Origin: Lepas anatifera
Lineage: Eukaryota; Arthropoda; Thecostraca; Lepadidae
Direction of reading: 5' to 3'
DNA: 64,000 bases
Assembly (NCBI GenBank): GCA_034440635.1
Contig: JAOTON010001525.1
Span: forward strand, 310,001 to 374,000
Position 1 is the first letter of the stretch; every line of letters starts with the position of its first letter. Positions 24,079-35,024 of this stretch are shown here, piece after piece. The position numbers were made by a program, and so were the translations under genes. Under the pieces are notes generated by a model. That model ran no database searches and was not told the DNA's origin. It saw only the letters and a program-made list of their open reading frames with translations.

Positions 24079-25277
24079 TTAACCTTCGCTCGGGTGGGGG
24101 TCTTTAGACCCCCCTTGGGTTTTTCCAAAGTGACCAAAAAACGGCGGCGCGCAGCGCCGCCAAACTTGGTCTGGCTGTTCCTTCATCATTTTTACATCTT
24201 TCCTGAAAATTTTGGCTCAAGGTCATATCAGGTCAGGTCACCAGATCAGGTGAAGTGACCTCACCTCAAAAAATACTTAGGACGGCATAACTAAAAGAAG
24301 GGTTAATCGATCAAGTTGAAACTCATACCACATCTTGGGCCCACCAGGAGCTAGAACATTTGTTCCGGGATTTTTGATATTGGTGACCTAAGGTCATGTG
24401 CAGAGCATGACCTCCCCTTTGACAATGCATGGGGAAAATCACGAAATGAGCTTTTCTCAGTAAGTATGGATGGAATCAACTTCAAACATCGGTTGCGGCT
24501 TGCTCTTAGCCTATTTCTGAAGCTGATACAAAATTTTTTGACTTGTGACCTTTAAAAGGTCACCTTAGGTCAGATAAGCATTTTTTGGTGTTTTTCTCTA
24601 TAAGTTTTGAATAAACTAAGATAGAGCTTTTATTTTGTCACCAAAGTGTTTGTATAGTGACTGGAAGTCAAATAATATACATCATGACTATACCAGGTCA
24701 AGTTGGGTCAGACCGTTGACCTGGGTCAGGTCAAATTCTTAAATTTGACCTGGCATAGCAATATCATATATCATTCGATTCGTATTGACGAGAGGATTGC
24801 AATGGTGCATAAACTATGGCTGTATCTTGTTTGGTTTGGAAGCTATTAGCGAAAAAGTAAACGCCATTATGCATGGGTGGCTATGGACATTCCCAAGAAT
24901 ATGCCCAATATTTAGTGACCTGTAGCTCCCTAGGCTTTGACCTGATACGAAAATGAATGCCACTATAATGAAAGAGCAACTCAAGAGCTTTCGAATGGTG
25001 TTAGAAAAATGTTTCTAGCTATCATAGTTTCTGAGATATAGGAGGTTTTCTTAGTACACCTCATATTAGCGATTTTGACCTATTTTGACCTCTGGTGACC
25101 TTGATATTGACCTGACAAGAAAAATGACTGAAGTATTTTCGATATCATTTTTGAAGAGCTTTCGATTGCCGTTTTGCGCTTTTTCTAGCTCTCTTAGTTT
25201 TTGAGATCGTGGGGGTCTTTTTAGCCCCCCCCACCAGGGCGAAGGTGGCTCGTACCCGCCACCGGGGCAAGGGTTAA
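24079..25277 (+). mobile_element. TTAA-type AGGTCA-rich element (copy C), nested in the foldback element
   Basis: Begins TTAACCTTCGCTCGGGTGGG, ends CCACCGGGGCAAGGGTTAA, with TTAA borders. GGGGGTCTTTAGACCCCCC lies just inside the left end and GGGGGTCTTTTTAGCCCCCC just inside the right. The skeleton matches copies A and B: AGGTCATATCAGGTCAGGTC at 24222, GTGACCTCACCTC at 24254, GGGCCCACCAGGA, GGTGACCTAAGGTCATGTGC at 24384 and CATGACCTCCCC. TTAACCCTTG-type ends fit piggyBac-like elements. 1199 bp, no ORF. Confidence 0.85.
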
Positions 25278-25402
25278 ATGATGCAGAACAAAGGGGCGAA
25301 GCTTATTTCAAGGAATGGGTCGTGAAGTGTGGCAACACTTGCCAGGGTAGGGGATTGCTACGACAGAGTTGCTGAGCCTGGTTGTTGGGGCACAGTTAGG
25401 AT

Positions 25403-26178
25403 TTAACCCTGACCCCACCGGGGCCATCGATAGCTCCCCCTAAGGTTTTTCAGGATAGCAGAAAAACGACGAGACGCAGCACCGCGGTTGAGGGCTCTAT
25501 CTTTCACCCTATCATTTTGCCACCATCCCTGACATTTTTTACCCGGGTCACCCAAGGTAAGGTCACCAGACCAGGTCAACCAAGGTCACCCCACTTCAAT
25601 TTTTGAGCTCTATAAGAGCTACATTTATTAATCGATCAATTTGAAACTTCCTACACTGCATGGCCCTCCAGGGTCTACAAGGTGTATGTCCGGGATTTTT
25701 CGATTTCGTGATCTGAGGTCAGGTCAGGAGGTGACCTCTCCCATTGAAAAAGCATGAGGAAAAACTGTCTTATGATCTAAAAATCACAAAAAATGATTGC
25801 AAATGCTCAGACTGCTCAGAACAGAGGTCTTCGACACCCTTTCACGGATCCCATAGGTCATAGGGTCTGGCCTTTTCCTATCAAATGTACTTTACCAGAT
25901 CTCAATAGCTCTAATTGCATAAGAGTTATGCCCCGTTTGCTTGAGCACTGCATATTTGAGTGAAAATGGCCTATCGTAAAGTAACTTGACCTCTGAAGGT
26001 CAAACCATTGACCTGAGCGCTTAAACATGCAAAGTAATTTCTTACTGAATTCACGCGAGCCTTCTAATGCACTTCGCAGATTTGCGCTAACCGTTATATG
26101 TTCGGAGTTAGAAGGGGGTCATCGATGGCCCCGGTGGAGCGAAGGTTGGCGCCGGACCCCCGGTGGGGCGCGGGTTAA
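25403..26178 (+). mobile_element. TTAA-type AGGTCA-rich element (copy D), nested in the foldback element
   Basis: TTAACCCTGACCCCACCGGG at the left is mirrored by CCCGGTGGGGCGCGGGTTAA at the right. The interior keeps AAGGTAAGGTCACCAGACCA (25554), TGATCTGAGGTCAGGTCAGG (25710) and GTGACCTCTCCCATTG, in the same order as copy C. 776 bp. It lies about 125 bases from copy C in the same orientation. Confidence 0.85.
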
Positions 26179-26754
26179 AAGGGTACGTGAAGAAGCTTGT
26201 CATCGCAAAGGTTAGTGATTTTATAGGTTTTTTCAATTTTGTTACCTGTTAGCGAATGACCGTTTTGCTTACGTTACTCGAGTTTCTCCATTGAAAAACA
26301 ATTTTGGGCAATTTGAAACACCCGCAAATCCATGACGTGTTGCCGCAGGTCTAGGGTAGTAAGCGCGTATATTTTTCATTTCAAGTGCTTTTGAATGATT
26401 TTTCAAAACGTAATCTAGTTCTTCTATAATTCGGTGACACCCTGTTTTTTCAGACTCATTTTAGGAGAACAAAATGGCCTTATATGGTTTAAAAAAGGAT
26501 GCCATAACTTGTTGACCTGATCTGACCTGATGTTAATATTTGGTGGTAAGTTGTCTAGTTAATCACCCTTAAAGGCCAGAAAAACGACGTACGTCTTGTT
26601 TAAATCGGCGCACAATAATTCGCGAAAAAAACCGAGGGAAGGGTCCGATCTGACCCTCACTACGGTCTCGGAAACCGGAGCTGACACCGAAAAACTTGAA
26701 ACGGCGCTGGAAGTGTCTTACTGTCTTCTACTTTCAAAGTAAGCTTGAACCATG

Positions 26755-27904
26755 TCTGTAGACCCGTGACGTCACAGAGGGCTAAAATGAGTTAAATTCT
26801 GACCAACTTAGCTTTATAACCTATAACATTATAAGCTATATAACTATAACTATTAGCTTTTTACCTTTATAACTCGCAACCATTACTCACAGAACAAAGT
26901 CAAAGGCATCGATGAGTTCATCTAGACCCAAGCAGTTGAATGATATGCAACATGACCTTGAAAGGTACCATCGCACACTTGACCTCAAGCGAAGGTCAAA
27001 TCGAATAAAAACCTTTTCATGCTCATGTCGTACATCATTTGAATCTCTTGGTCCTGCTCGTCACTATGATGCCAAATTTACTGCTGTAACTTACCTCGTC
27101 CAAAAGGTAAAGACCCAAACAACTTCGAAAACTGTGACTTTTCGTGACCTCTGGTGACCTTGTTATTGACCTGACTTCAAAATGGTTGCCAGCAGACAGG
27201 TTTGTCCCTTCAAAAGATTTCGCATGATGTGTATAAGCCTAATCTAATTCTTCTCTTCTAGATGCCGAGTTACACCCTGTCGGCCTCATTTTGGAATACT
27301 ATAATCGTCTTACATGGGTCTCGAAATGTCTTCAAAACTCGTTGGCATGGCCTGCCCTATGCCAATTTTGGTCATACGTTGTGGAATCAATCACTCTAGA
27401 GGTGTGCAAAGTGACGATGCTCTCCCTTAAATTGAATCGAAAGCATTTGCGAAAAACCAAAGGAGGTCTAATCAGAACCACCAGCGGTGAAATCGCTCAG
27501 TAAAATCAAACTACTGAATGTGTATCTGTTCAAAGAAATTAGTCACAAAACCTATGTATTTTTGGGAACGGTAACTGGGAACCACAGGCTCCATAAAGCG
27601 ATTCCTGGCCTGTGGAGTGTTTGGAACACTGGGTGAGATGAAATAGATTGTTTGGTAGCGAATAAATGCCTGATTGGATGCTTATCTGAGCAAATTGCGT
27701 TAGGCAGTTTGAAGAATGCCTGAAATTTTAGGCATTCTGCAGAATGCCTAGGCATTCTTCAGAATGCCCAGACGCTTTGGCAATCTGTAGATTGCCTAGG
27801 CATTTTGCAGATTGCCTAGGCATTCTGCAGAATGCCAAACTGGCTGGGCAATCTGCAGAATGCCTAGGCATTCTGCAGAATGCCTGGTTCTTCACCCTGC
27901 CTGT

Positions 27905-27908
<4 letters not shown>
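26755..27908 (-). repeat. right terminal inverted repeat of the foldback-like element
   Basis: Inverted counterpart of 21551-22690. Frames of 70-81 codons inside are chance. It ends TGTAACA immediately before (TA)n. Confidence 0.8.
27703..27884. repeat. array of the 18-bp palindrome GGCATTCTGCAGAATGCC (right)
   Basis: Mirror of the left array, with the same order of unit variants and of the ten-base spacers (AAACTGGCTG-type, AGACGCTTTG-type), which shows it was part of the terminus before insertion and not a later expansion. Confidence 0.9.

Positions 27909-27973
<65 letters not shown>
27909..27973. repeat. (TA)n microsatellite
   Basis: About 65 bases of pure TA between the foldback right end and a Penelope-like fragment. 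Confidence 0.95.
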
Positions 27974-27976
<3 letters not shown>

Positions 27977-28651
27977 CGCAGAGCACTCAAGAACTGTTCA
28001 ACCTGGCTACTGTTGCACCGTGAATAAGGTACGATTAGGTAGATTCTTGTCAACAATGGTTATAGCAACCCAATGTTCGATTCGGTCGTGAAAAGTATGC
28101 TTAACCATAGAGAAGAGCAGTCCATCGCTTCTAAAACCATTGACCTGCACTATAGAAGCTCCCTCACACCAGCCTGGAAGCAAGACGAGAAAGCCATCAA
28201 AGACACAGTACACAAAAACACGACAACAACAGATCCCAGATACAAACTCAAGCTAAAAATCTACTACAAAAGTCCCAAAACATTTAATCTGGCCATGAGC
28301 AACAACATATCTAAGAAATCTTCACCAATCAAGCAGACCACTGTAGTATATCAGTTCCAATGTAAAACCGGGGACTGTGCAACCCGTAAGATATGCTACA
28401 TTGGTCTCACCACCACAAAACTAAGCAGACGCCTCACGATGCACCTTCAAGAAGGATCCCCCAAGCGGCATATGAAAGAACACCGTGACACAGACATCAC
28501 TCGAAAAATGCTAACAGAAAACACAACAGTTCTCACACAGTGCAACGATCATCGCAGACTGCAAACACTAGAAACACTATTCATTAGGGGTCACATCGCC
28601 TGTAATCAACATACATACCAAACAGCTCACACAGCTACCGCTCTACGATAG
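27974..28651 (+). pseudogene. Penelope-like element, 3' part with GIY-YIG endonuclease (PLE1)
   Basis: The open frame (start shown at 28073, 192 codons) matches the region from the end of the RT linker to the C-terminus of Penelope-like retroelements. Visible motifs: KLKIYYKSPKTFNLAMSNN (linker), VVYQFQC (the GIY strand), CYIGLTTTKLSRRLTMHL (the YIG strand with catalytic arginine), and LETLFI (catalytic glutamate). The endonuclease would nick target DNA for reverse transcription. The RT is absent, so the copy is 5'-truncated, ending in (TA)n. The 579-base frame is otherwise intact to its stop, which suggests a fairly young copy. The ATG is probably only an internal methionine. Confidence 0.85.
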
Positions 28652-29041
28652 AAGTATCCTGTTTTAGCGTGCTTACTTGTGTTTTTTGTGATAGGTGTGT
28701 TGGCTTGCCTTTAGTATACTGAGACTGTACGTTTTGTCGCAACGAAGGTTTAGTGCTATATTATGTGTGTGCTCGCTGTTGAGATTAAAAAACAAGACTG
28801 TAATTTGAAGTGTTACCGAGCGCCAATGCCACACTGTATGTGATCGTGCTTTAAAGTTAGGCGAAATATTATATCGTACGACTTTTGACACATTTCCTTT
28901 GCCTCTGTTCTCCATAAACATTCCGAAAATAATCGAAAACTGATAAGAAAACTTGAATTACATCTAAGAAACTTTCTGCGGCACAGCAATCAATCATATT
29001 CAATACCCAGTGCATTAAAGAGAACCTGCTCCCCAAATACA

Positions 29042-29045
<4 letters not shown>
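28652..29045. other. PLE1 downstream region
   Basis: AT-rich, no ORF of note; probably the 3' untranslated part of PLE1 and flanking DNA up to the next (TA)n. Confidence 0.4.

Positions 29046-29091
<46 letters not shown>
29046..29091. repeat. (TA)n microsatellite
   Basis: About 45 bases of pure TA, between PLE1 and PLE2. Confidence 0.95.
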
Positions 29092-29092
<1 letters not shown>

Positions 29093-29130
29093 CAATATCA
29101 TCATCAGCGGTATAAATGAAAACAACCTAC

Positions 29131-29194
29131 ATAAGGAGCAGAGCAGTAGACAAGAAGGCCAAAGGCGCAGTTTTACGGATAATTGCTAAAAATG
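29131..29194 (+). repeat. 64-bp inverted repeat flanking PLE2, left arm
   Basis: Matches the reverse complement of 29605-29668 at 63 of 64 bases. It reads in frame into the Penelope endonuclease region (a VDKKAKGAVLRIIAKN-like peptide), so it is element sequence duplicated in inverse orientation and not a random flank. Confidence 0.9.
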
Positions 29195-29560
29195 GGTTCT
29201 ATCTTCCGGTTCAAGGACAGGTTACCTAAGAGTTGCCAATTCTCAGTGGTATATCAATTCTGTTGCGCATCGTGTGGTGTGTCATACGTTGGTTTCACCC
29301 ATCGTTCATTACGCTGCAGGATAAAACAACACTTAGGTATGTCCGACCGGACTAACCGAATGGTGGCGAATCCGTCTGCGTTTCGCGAACATTCACATCA
29401 ATGTGATACCCCGGTCACCATTGATGCTTTCAAAATTCTAGATAGGTGTGGTACAGGTGTAGATTTAAGAATTATCGAGTCTCTTTATATATCTAAAAAT
29501 AAGCCTTGGTTGAACTCAATGTCTTCGATTTTCCCCTCTCCAAATCTTTTGTATAGCAAG
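29183..29560 (+). pseudogene. second Penelope-like GIY-YIG endonuclease fragment (PLE2)
   Basis: The frame carries RLPKSCQFSVVYQFCC (GIY strand preceded by a cysteine-rich stretch), VSYVGFTHRSLRCRIKQHLG (YIG strand with arginine), an H...H pair in AFREHSHQCD, and RIIESLYISKNKPWLN (catalytic glutamate and the usual C-terminal motif). It differs clearly from PLE1, so a different Penelope family. The RT part is absent. (TA)n lies on both sides. A frame break just upstream (29131-29200) separates the linker from the endonuclease. Confidence 0.85.
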
Positions 29561-29604
29561 TACCTTGAACATATATGTGTGTGTGTGTGTTTGTTAGTGT
29601 CGTA

Positions 29605-29668
29605 CATTTTTAGCAATTATCCGTAAAACTGCGCCTTTGGCCTTCTTGTCTACTGCTCTGCTTCTTAT
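29605..29668 (-). repeat. 64-bp inverted repeat flanking PLE2, right arm
   Basis: Reverse complement of 29131-29194 with one mismatch, ending three bases before (TA)n. The pair could fold around the ~410-base endonuclease segment. Confidence 0.9.

Positions 29669-29670
<2 letters not shown>

Positions 29671-29717
<47 letters not shown>
29671..29717. repeat. (TA)n microsatellite
   Basis: About 47 bases of pure TA between the PLE2 right arm and direct-repeat copy 2. Confidence 0.95.
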
Positions 29718-29720
<3 letters not shown>

Positions 29721-29996
29721 CAGAAAACTTCATATGAACGCCAGATATTGACCAGTAAATTAAATCTATTTGAGGAGGGAGGGAAACTATCCACCCCTTG
29801 AGGGCTTTTCTTTTACTGTAACTAAATAAAAAGACAGAGAAAAGATAGAGTTTGTGCGCTTCTTTGCTTTCTCTAGAAATCGATTCTACATTAATGCCGC
29901 TTGAACTAAAATTTTAGCTAGCCCATAGACGGCTCTAGGGGTCTTTTTTAGGGAATATTGACGAGGTCCTAGGCTGCGCTGGTTCAGTTATATCTT
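29718..29996 (+). repeat. ~255-bp direct repeat, copy 2
   Basis: Homologous in the same orientation to 20950-21204, with small indels (an extra TAAATAAAAAGACAGAGAAA near 29823). The two copies enclose the microsatellites, the foldback element and both Penelope fragments. Confidence 0.7.
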
Positions 29997-32131
29997 AGAC
30001 CAATTGATGACACTAGAACGCTACATGATCGGGATGATACGTTAAGGCATAGATAACATTATACCTACTGTTTCTGTCTTCTGTCGTCAGTTATCTATGG
30101 TTAAGCTTAACACGTTTGGGGAGTATTCTTGACTTCTGTCTGCTTAATCACTGCATTTGCCAGTAGGCACCCAGCATGTCCCAGGTTTGACTTTTATGGC
30201 ATCGTTTAACTTTATATATATATTGACCTACGTCAATGAGAACTGGCTTCAAGTATTTTATCCACCATCGATATTAGGGAAGAGCGTTCACTGGTTCTGC
30301 GTGTCGCTCTCACCGGGTGCGATAATGTAGTACACTCGGCAGCAGGGCGCCACCCATTATTAGCCGTACAGTGTATCTTGTGCGTGCTCGCCAGCGCGCT
30401 CGCCTGGAGTCGAATGGCCCGCTCAGTAATACTATAACGGCTACCAGAGCAAGGCAATGGACGGTGCTGCAGCGATCTTTCTGGAAGATTGATGAGGTCA
30501 TGTCTTTTAAAGAAACCCATGCGATGTTTAGTGATGGCCACACTTGGGAAACTACACTGAGGAGACTGTAAATGGCCCAAGAAATACTTCGGGATGGTAG
30601 TTACCTCACCCAAAGATATAATATTTTTGGAAATAGCAATAATTATATTGACCCTCACCCAAGGTGGAGGGGAGAGGGGAAGTTTCAGCACCCACTGCTT
30701 TTCGAGGGCAGAGAAAAACCGCCGCATGTAACCTTCATTATGCTTGATTATTTGCGCAACTTCTCCAGAAAATTCAGGTCTGGATCAGCTTAAACGTAAT
30801 CGGCCCATCGAGTACCGCAAGTTGTCGTAACATCATTTTGTTAAATCGGTGCGTTAGGGTCAGGAATGGGCCACGACCTAAATGGGAACTGGCCGAACAA
30901 TGCCAGTTTCTATAGATACGGCTCAGAATAACTTTCTCTAAAAAAGGTGCCTCTCAAATTAATTGTCACCATAGTTTGATAAAGATTGAAAAATATTTTG
31001 CGAGTGCAAGCAATTGTGCGGCAGCGGAGAGAGTGTTCAACTTAGATGAAAAGTGGTGATATGTATTTGTATCCATATATATTTAACAATACCGACAAAT
31101 ACCATTCGCAGATTTGGTCACTCTCGAGGGTCAAGCTGAAAGTTTTGACCTGAGACCTCTGAGAGGTCACCTGAAGCTACTTGGGCGGGGTTTTGAGACA
31201 ATGGATGGTAATTTCGAAAGGAATGATGGTGATTTCGAAATTATGTTCGGTGTCATGCTTTTATTAGTGCAGTTTATACGTGCTATCCACTGCTGCTCAG
31301 TTTTTTAGCTGTCTCGCCTTGGAGTTGAGGTCGAGGGAGTGTCAGAGTCACCCTCTCCCACTGGGGCAAAAGGAACCGGCAGGTCACTGGGGCGGGGGTC
31401 ACAATGTCCGAATCGTAACCTTCACCCATTTCCCGATGCCGAATGAGGTCCGTCACGATCCAATCCTTCTGTGCTATACTTGTTACGTCAATATTTCAAT
31501 ACTTCACGTGCATAAAAACACGCTGGCATTTCCTTTCTCGCGCCATGCTGCCAACACTGGGCCGCGCCGCAGCAGCGCGCCCCCGATGCAGGGCGCCAAT
31601 ATCCAGATCTGGTTTGTCAGGTCATCTAGCGTGTCGCCGCCAATGGTCCACCTAGCGAGCACGCTGGTGACGCAATGCGACTGGGGACGTGCTCGGCCCA
31701 GACGCGTGGTAAATATGTACACGCCGCGCCGAGAGCCGGGAGCTGTGTACCACCCTCCATTACTGTGCGTGTATGCTGGACAAAACACGATTCTGACGAT
31801 GTGAGAACTAATAGGCTGGACAGCGTACATACGTTAAAAGATGAAGATGTTGAGCTATTTCTTATTTTTTTATTGATGCCTGGATGTTGTGGGCGGGAAA
31901 TATTTCGCCCGAATGGAAACGACGCCGGTTTTTACAGTACACTTATAAGCCTGAATAAAACTGAACAGTTTTATAAACACCTCTGTCTGCCAAATGTACC
32001 TGGATGAAATCTTGTTGGAGCAGCCCTTCGGGTATAACTGTTTCTTTGCAGTGTCTTAATTACTTGGTGCTGATAGGAATTTTGGGCCGACATTGAAGAA
32101 AAAACACACACTCAAGGGGTGTAATTTGATG
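29997..32131. other. no gene seen
   Basis: A 164-codon minus frame at 30233-30727 and a 174-codon plus frame at 31280-31804 show no domain. A short AGGTCA-rich patch at 31126-31180 (GAGGGTCAAG, TTTTGACCTGAGACCTCTGA, GAGGTCACCTG) is probably a fragment of the TTAA-type elements. Confidence 0.4.
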
Positions 32132-33132
32132 TTAACATGCGCCCCGCTGGTGGGGGCAGGGGGTGCAAAATTTTTCCCTCCTGGTTTCCACAAATAACGT
32201 AAAAATAAAAGACGCCAGCCAACGCAACGTGTAGTATCTTATCCTTGATTGATTTCAGGCATGCAGGTAATTTTCAGGTCAGGTCATGTAAGGTTAAGGA
32301 ACTATTCAAGGTCAAGTGATCCCACTTCAAAATCCAAAATCACGAGTTCGAGGCGGTGCCAAAGGTATGTACATTTGCTAGCCTATCAGTTTCAAACTTT
32401 GACATTACGATAAGGTCATTAGAGTCTGCACATCAGCTATCTAGGAATTTTAATATGGTTGACCTAAGGTGGGGTCAATTTTTGGGTCAACCCACTAGGA
32501 GTCTATGGTGAAAAATCGAAAGGGCTCGTTTCCAGTAAATACTTTATAGATCAACCTGAAAGTCCTTAAACCGTGTATTCTTACCACGATGTTGACCATA
32601 ACGTTGAGTTTTGACCATCTGATCTCTTAAAGATCATGTTAGTTCACATGAGTATACAGTGGTTATGTTGCCAATAACTTCGCACTGAACTTAGGTAGAG
32701 CTTCCATTTTCTTGTATTGTGCTTAATGTTGTAACCGAAAGTCGACTGATATGCAACATGATCATACCAATTCCACCATGTGACCCTGACCTAGCTCGAG
32801 GTCAGGTCGTTTTCACCATTGGACCTAGCAAGGTTATATTTATTATACATAATTAAATTTGGCAAAACGAGCGGAATCTAATGATTCCTAAATATTTCCT
32901 CTACCTTCGCCGAGTAAAAAACTATAGGGAAAATGTACACTGTCCTGTTATAAGCGTATGTGTAACCTTCCTGAGCTTTGCTCACCTCAATATTGACCTG
33001 CCAAAAAATTAGTCGTATCATTTCTGTTCGTCTCCTCAAGAGCGTTCGAACGCTGTCCGCAGTTTTTATTTAGCTTTGCTGAGAAATGAGATACGGAGGG
33101 TGGGCGAAATACGCCCCCCCAGCGGGGCGCGT
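32132..33132 (+). mobile_element. TTAA-type AGGTCA-rich element (copy E), right end damaged
   Basis: TTAACATGCGCCCCGCTGG at the left, CCCCCCCAGCGGGGCGCGT at the right where the final GTTAA is replaced by CATGCC. The skeleton is CAGGTCAGGTCATGTAAGG (32276), AAGGTCAAGTGATCCCACTTC, GTTGACCTAAGGTGGGGTCA (32458), CTGACCTAGCTCGAGGTCAG and TATTGACCTGCC (32990). It is the inverted relative of copy F at 35025. Confidence 0.8.
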
Positions 33133-33139
33133 CATGCCA

Positions 33140-33925
33140 GGGACCCCAGCGGGCGCCAACTTTTGGGTGGCAAAACCTTTCAGGTTGGCGCCAAATCCAG
33201 TCACGGGGCACCGATACTGGCATCCTGAGGGAAGCAACGCACCACCCAAATGTTGATCTCGGGGGCCCCATGAGATGGTCTCGGGAGGGGCGCAAGAGTT
33301 GGTCTCAGGGGTCCAAGAGTTGGCCTCAGGGTGCCCACAAGTGTTGGTATCGGAGGCTTTTAAGAATCTGTCCCCGGAACCGCTCAATAGCTGGTATCGG
33401 GGCACCCCAGGAGTTCTCACCCCCATCAAGACTTCTCAATTGTTTGTCTCGCATTACCCCTAAGTGTTAGTATAGGGGCTCCCAAGAGTTGGTCTCAGCT
33501 GGGCTCCGAAGAGTTGGTCTCAGCTGGCCCCCAAGAGCTGGTATCGGGGCCCCACAGGAGCTGTTATCACTGGTTCCCCAACAGTTGGTGTCTGACCCCA
33601 GTAGTTGGTCTCGAGGACCCACAAGTGTTGGTATCAGGGGCCCCAAAATTTGGCATCGGGGTCCCCAGGAGTTGGTATCGGACCACCCAAGATTTGGTTC
33701 TGCCCATCCCCCAAGAGCTGGTCTCGGGGAGCCCCAACTGCTGGTCTCGGCTGGGCACCCAAAACTTGGTATTTTGGCTTCCCCAATTGTTGGTCTCAGA
33801 GCTATTAAGAGTTGGTCTCAGAACCCCCTGGATCTGGTCTCCGGGGGCCCTAAGAGTCGGTCTCAGGGCCCAGGAGTTGGTCCCGGGCTGTCCCAAAGTG
33901 TTAGTCTAGGGGGAGAACTGTTGTT
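33140..33925. repeat. degenerate minisatellite, GGGCCCCAAGAGTTGGTCTC type (about 25-32-bp unit)
   Basis: Units such as CCCCAAGAGTTGGTCTCAGG, CCCACAAGTGTTGGTATCGG and CCCCAACTGCTGGTCTCGG repeat with drift over about 690 bases from 33250. The first 110 bases (33140-33250) hold GGCGCCAAC/GGTTGGCGCC relatives of the hAT interior. Frames of 67-175 codons on both strands are repeat read-through. The array abuts the damaged right end of copy E. Confidence 0.8.
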
Positions 33926-35024
33926 TAGGGGCATAGGGCGCTTCCACTGCTCGGCCATTTCGTGCCCAGTTCTAATTATTGTATGCACGAAAGAGGAAAG
34001 TAGCCACTTAAAATAAGGCTAACATAAAATACTATGTAGATAGGAGGGCGACTACAAGACGGAAACAATCAAACACTAATAAGTCTCCTAACTTCTGCCG
34101 CCAAACACGAGACTCACCAAGCTGTGTGTCTCACTCTGGTGATGGTCTTACCATTCGTTCGGGGTACCTATCGGAGACCTTCAGGTGGAGAGCAGCACAT
34201 GGATGTTGTATCTCCATGTGGGTCCTCCAGAACCCTTGGTCAGGAGTGTCTCCCATCACCAGCTACAGAGGGGCGCGGCACATCATGCCACTCAGGCATG
34301 TTTCTTATACTTTCTGTGGAACCCCAGTGTTTGGTGGGACACAGAAGCTCCTTTGGGACCCTAGGCAACCAAATTTTCGTTTCTTTCGAATTCCAAAAAT
34401 AATGAAGTCCGATTTCTGGCGTTTTCTTGAGCCACGTTGTGAATATGTCAGCAGAAGCTCACAGTTCCTATTAATCCAATCCGAAGCTTGCAACACGCAG
34501 CTGAGGTAAGTCCTGCATGCTCTACTAAAGTGATTCTAATCTGAGTCTAAACAAACTCTGGAGCCAGAGGCTTGGAAAGCTGTTACTTCAACTGTGTAGA
34601 CAGAGCCGGAGCGCCGAAGGCATGAAGCCGCAGTCCAATTCGGGATAGCATGGGCTCAAGTCATGTATGTACATACGTGTGCATGCTTCTCGAGGATATA
34701 TCACGGCCCATTTAAGTGAAGCCAAAGTGATACCGTGTACTTGTATCGTGGATGATATTGGAGTGCGATTTTATTTCCTTTAATCACTTAATATTCCTTT
34801 GCAATTTATGAAGTAAGGGGCCCGTGGATTGGCTAACACTGGCATGGTTATAAAAAAGCACTTGGATGGCTATATTTCAATTTAGGGCTCTCCTATTCTT
34901 AAAGACCCCAGAATCTCCACCAAGGCCTGCGGCGAAAATGATGATCTACTTACATTTATTCTTCGAAGGTGTCGGTCTCGAACATTCACTATTCCCGTCT
35001 CAGTTGCTCCCTATCATTTCTTTA
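33926..35024. other. no gene seen
   Basis: Short frames (up to 127 codons at 34126-34509) without domain. No RNA gene found. Confidence 0.4.

Noticed and set aside
31280..31804. 174-codon plus-strand ORF
   Set aside because: Opposite-strand frames of similar length overlap it and no family is recognisable.
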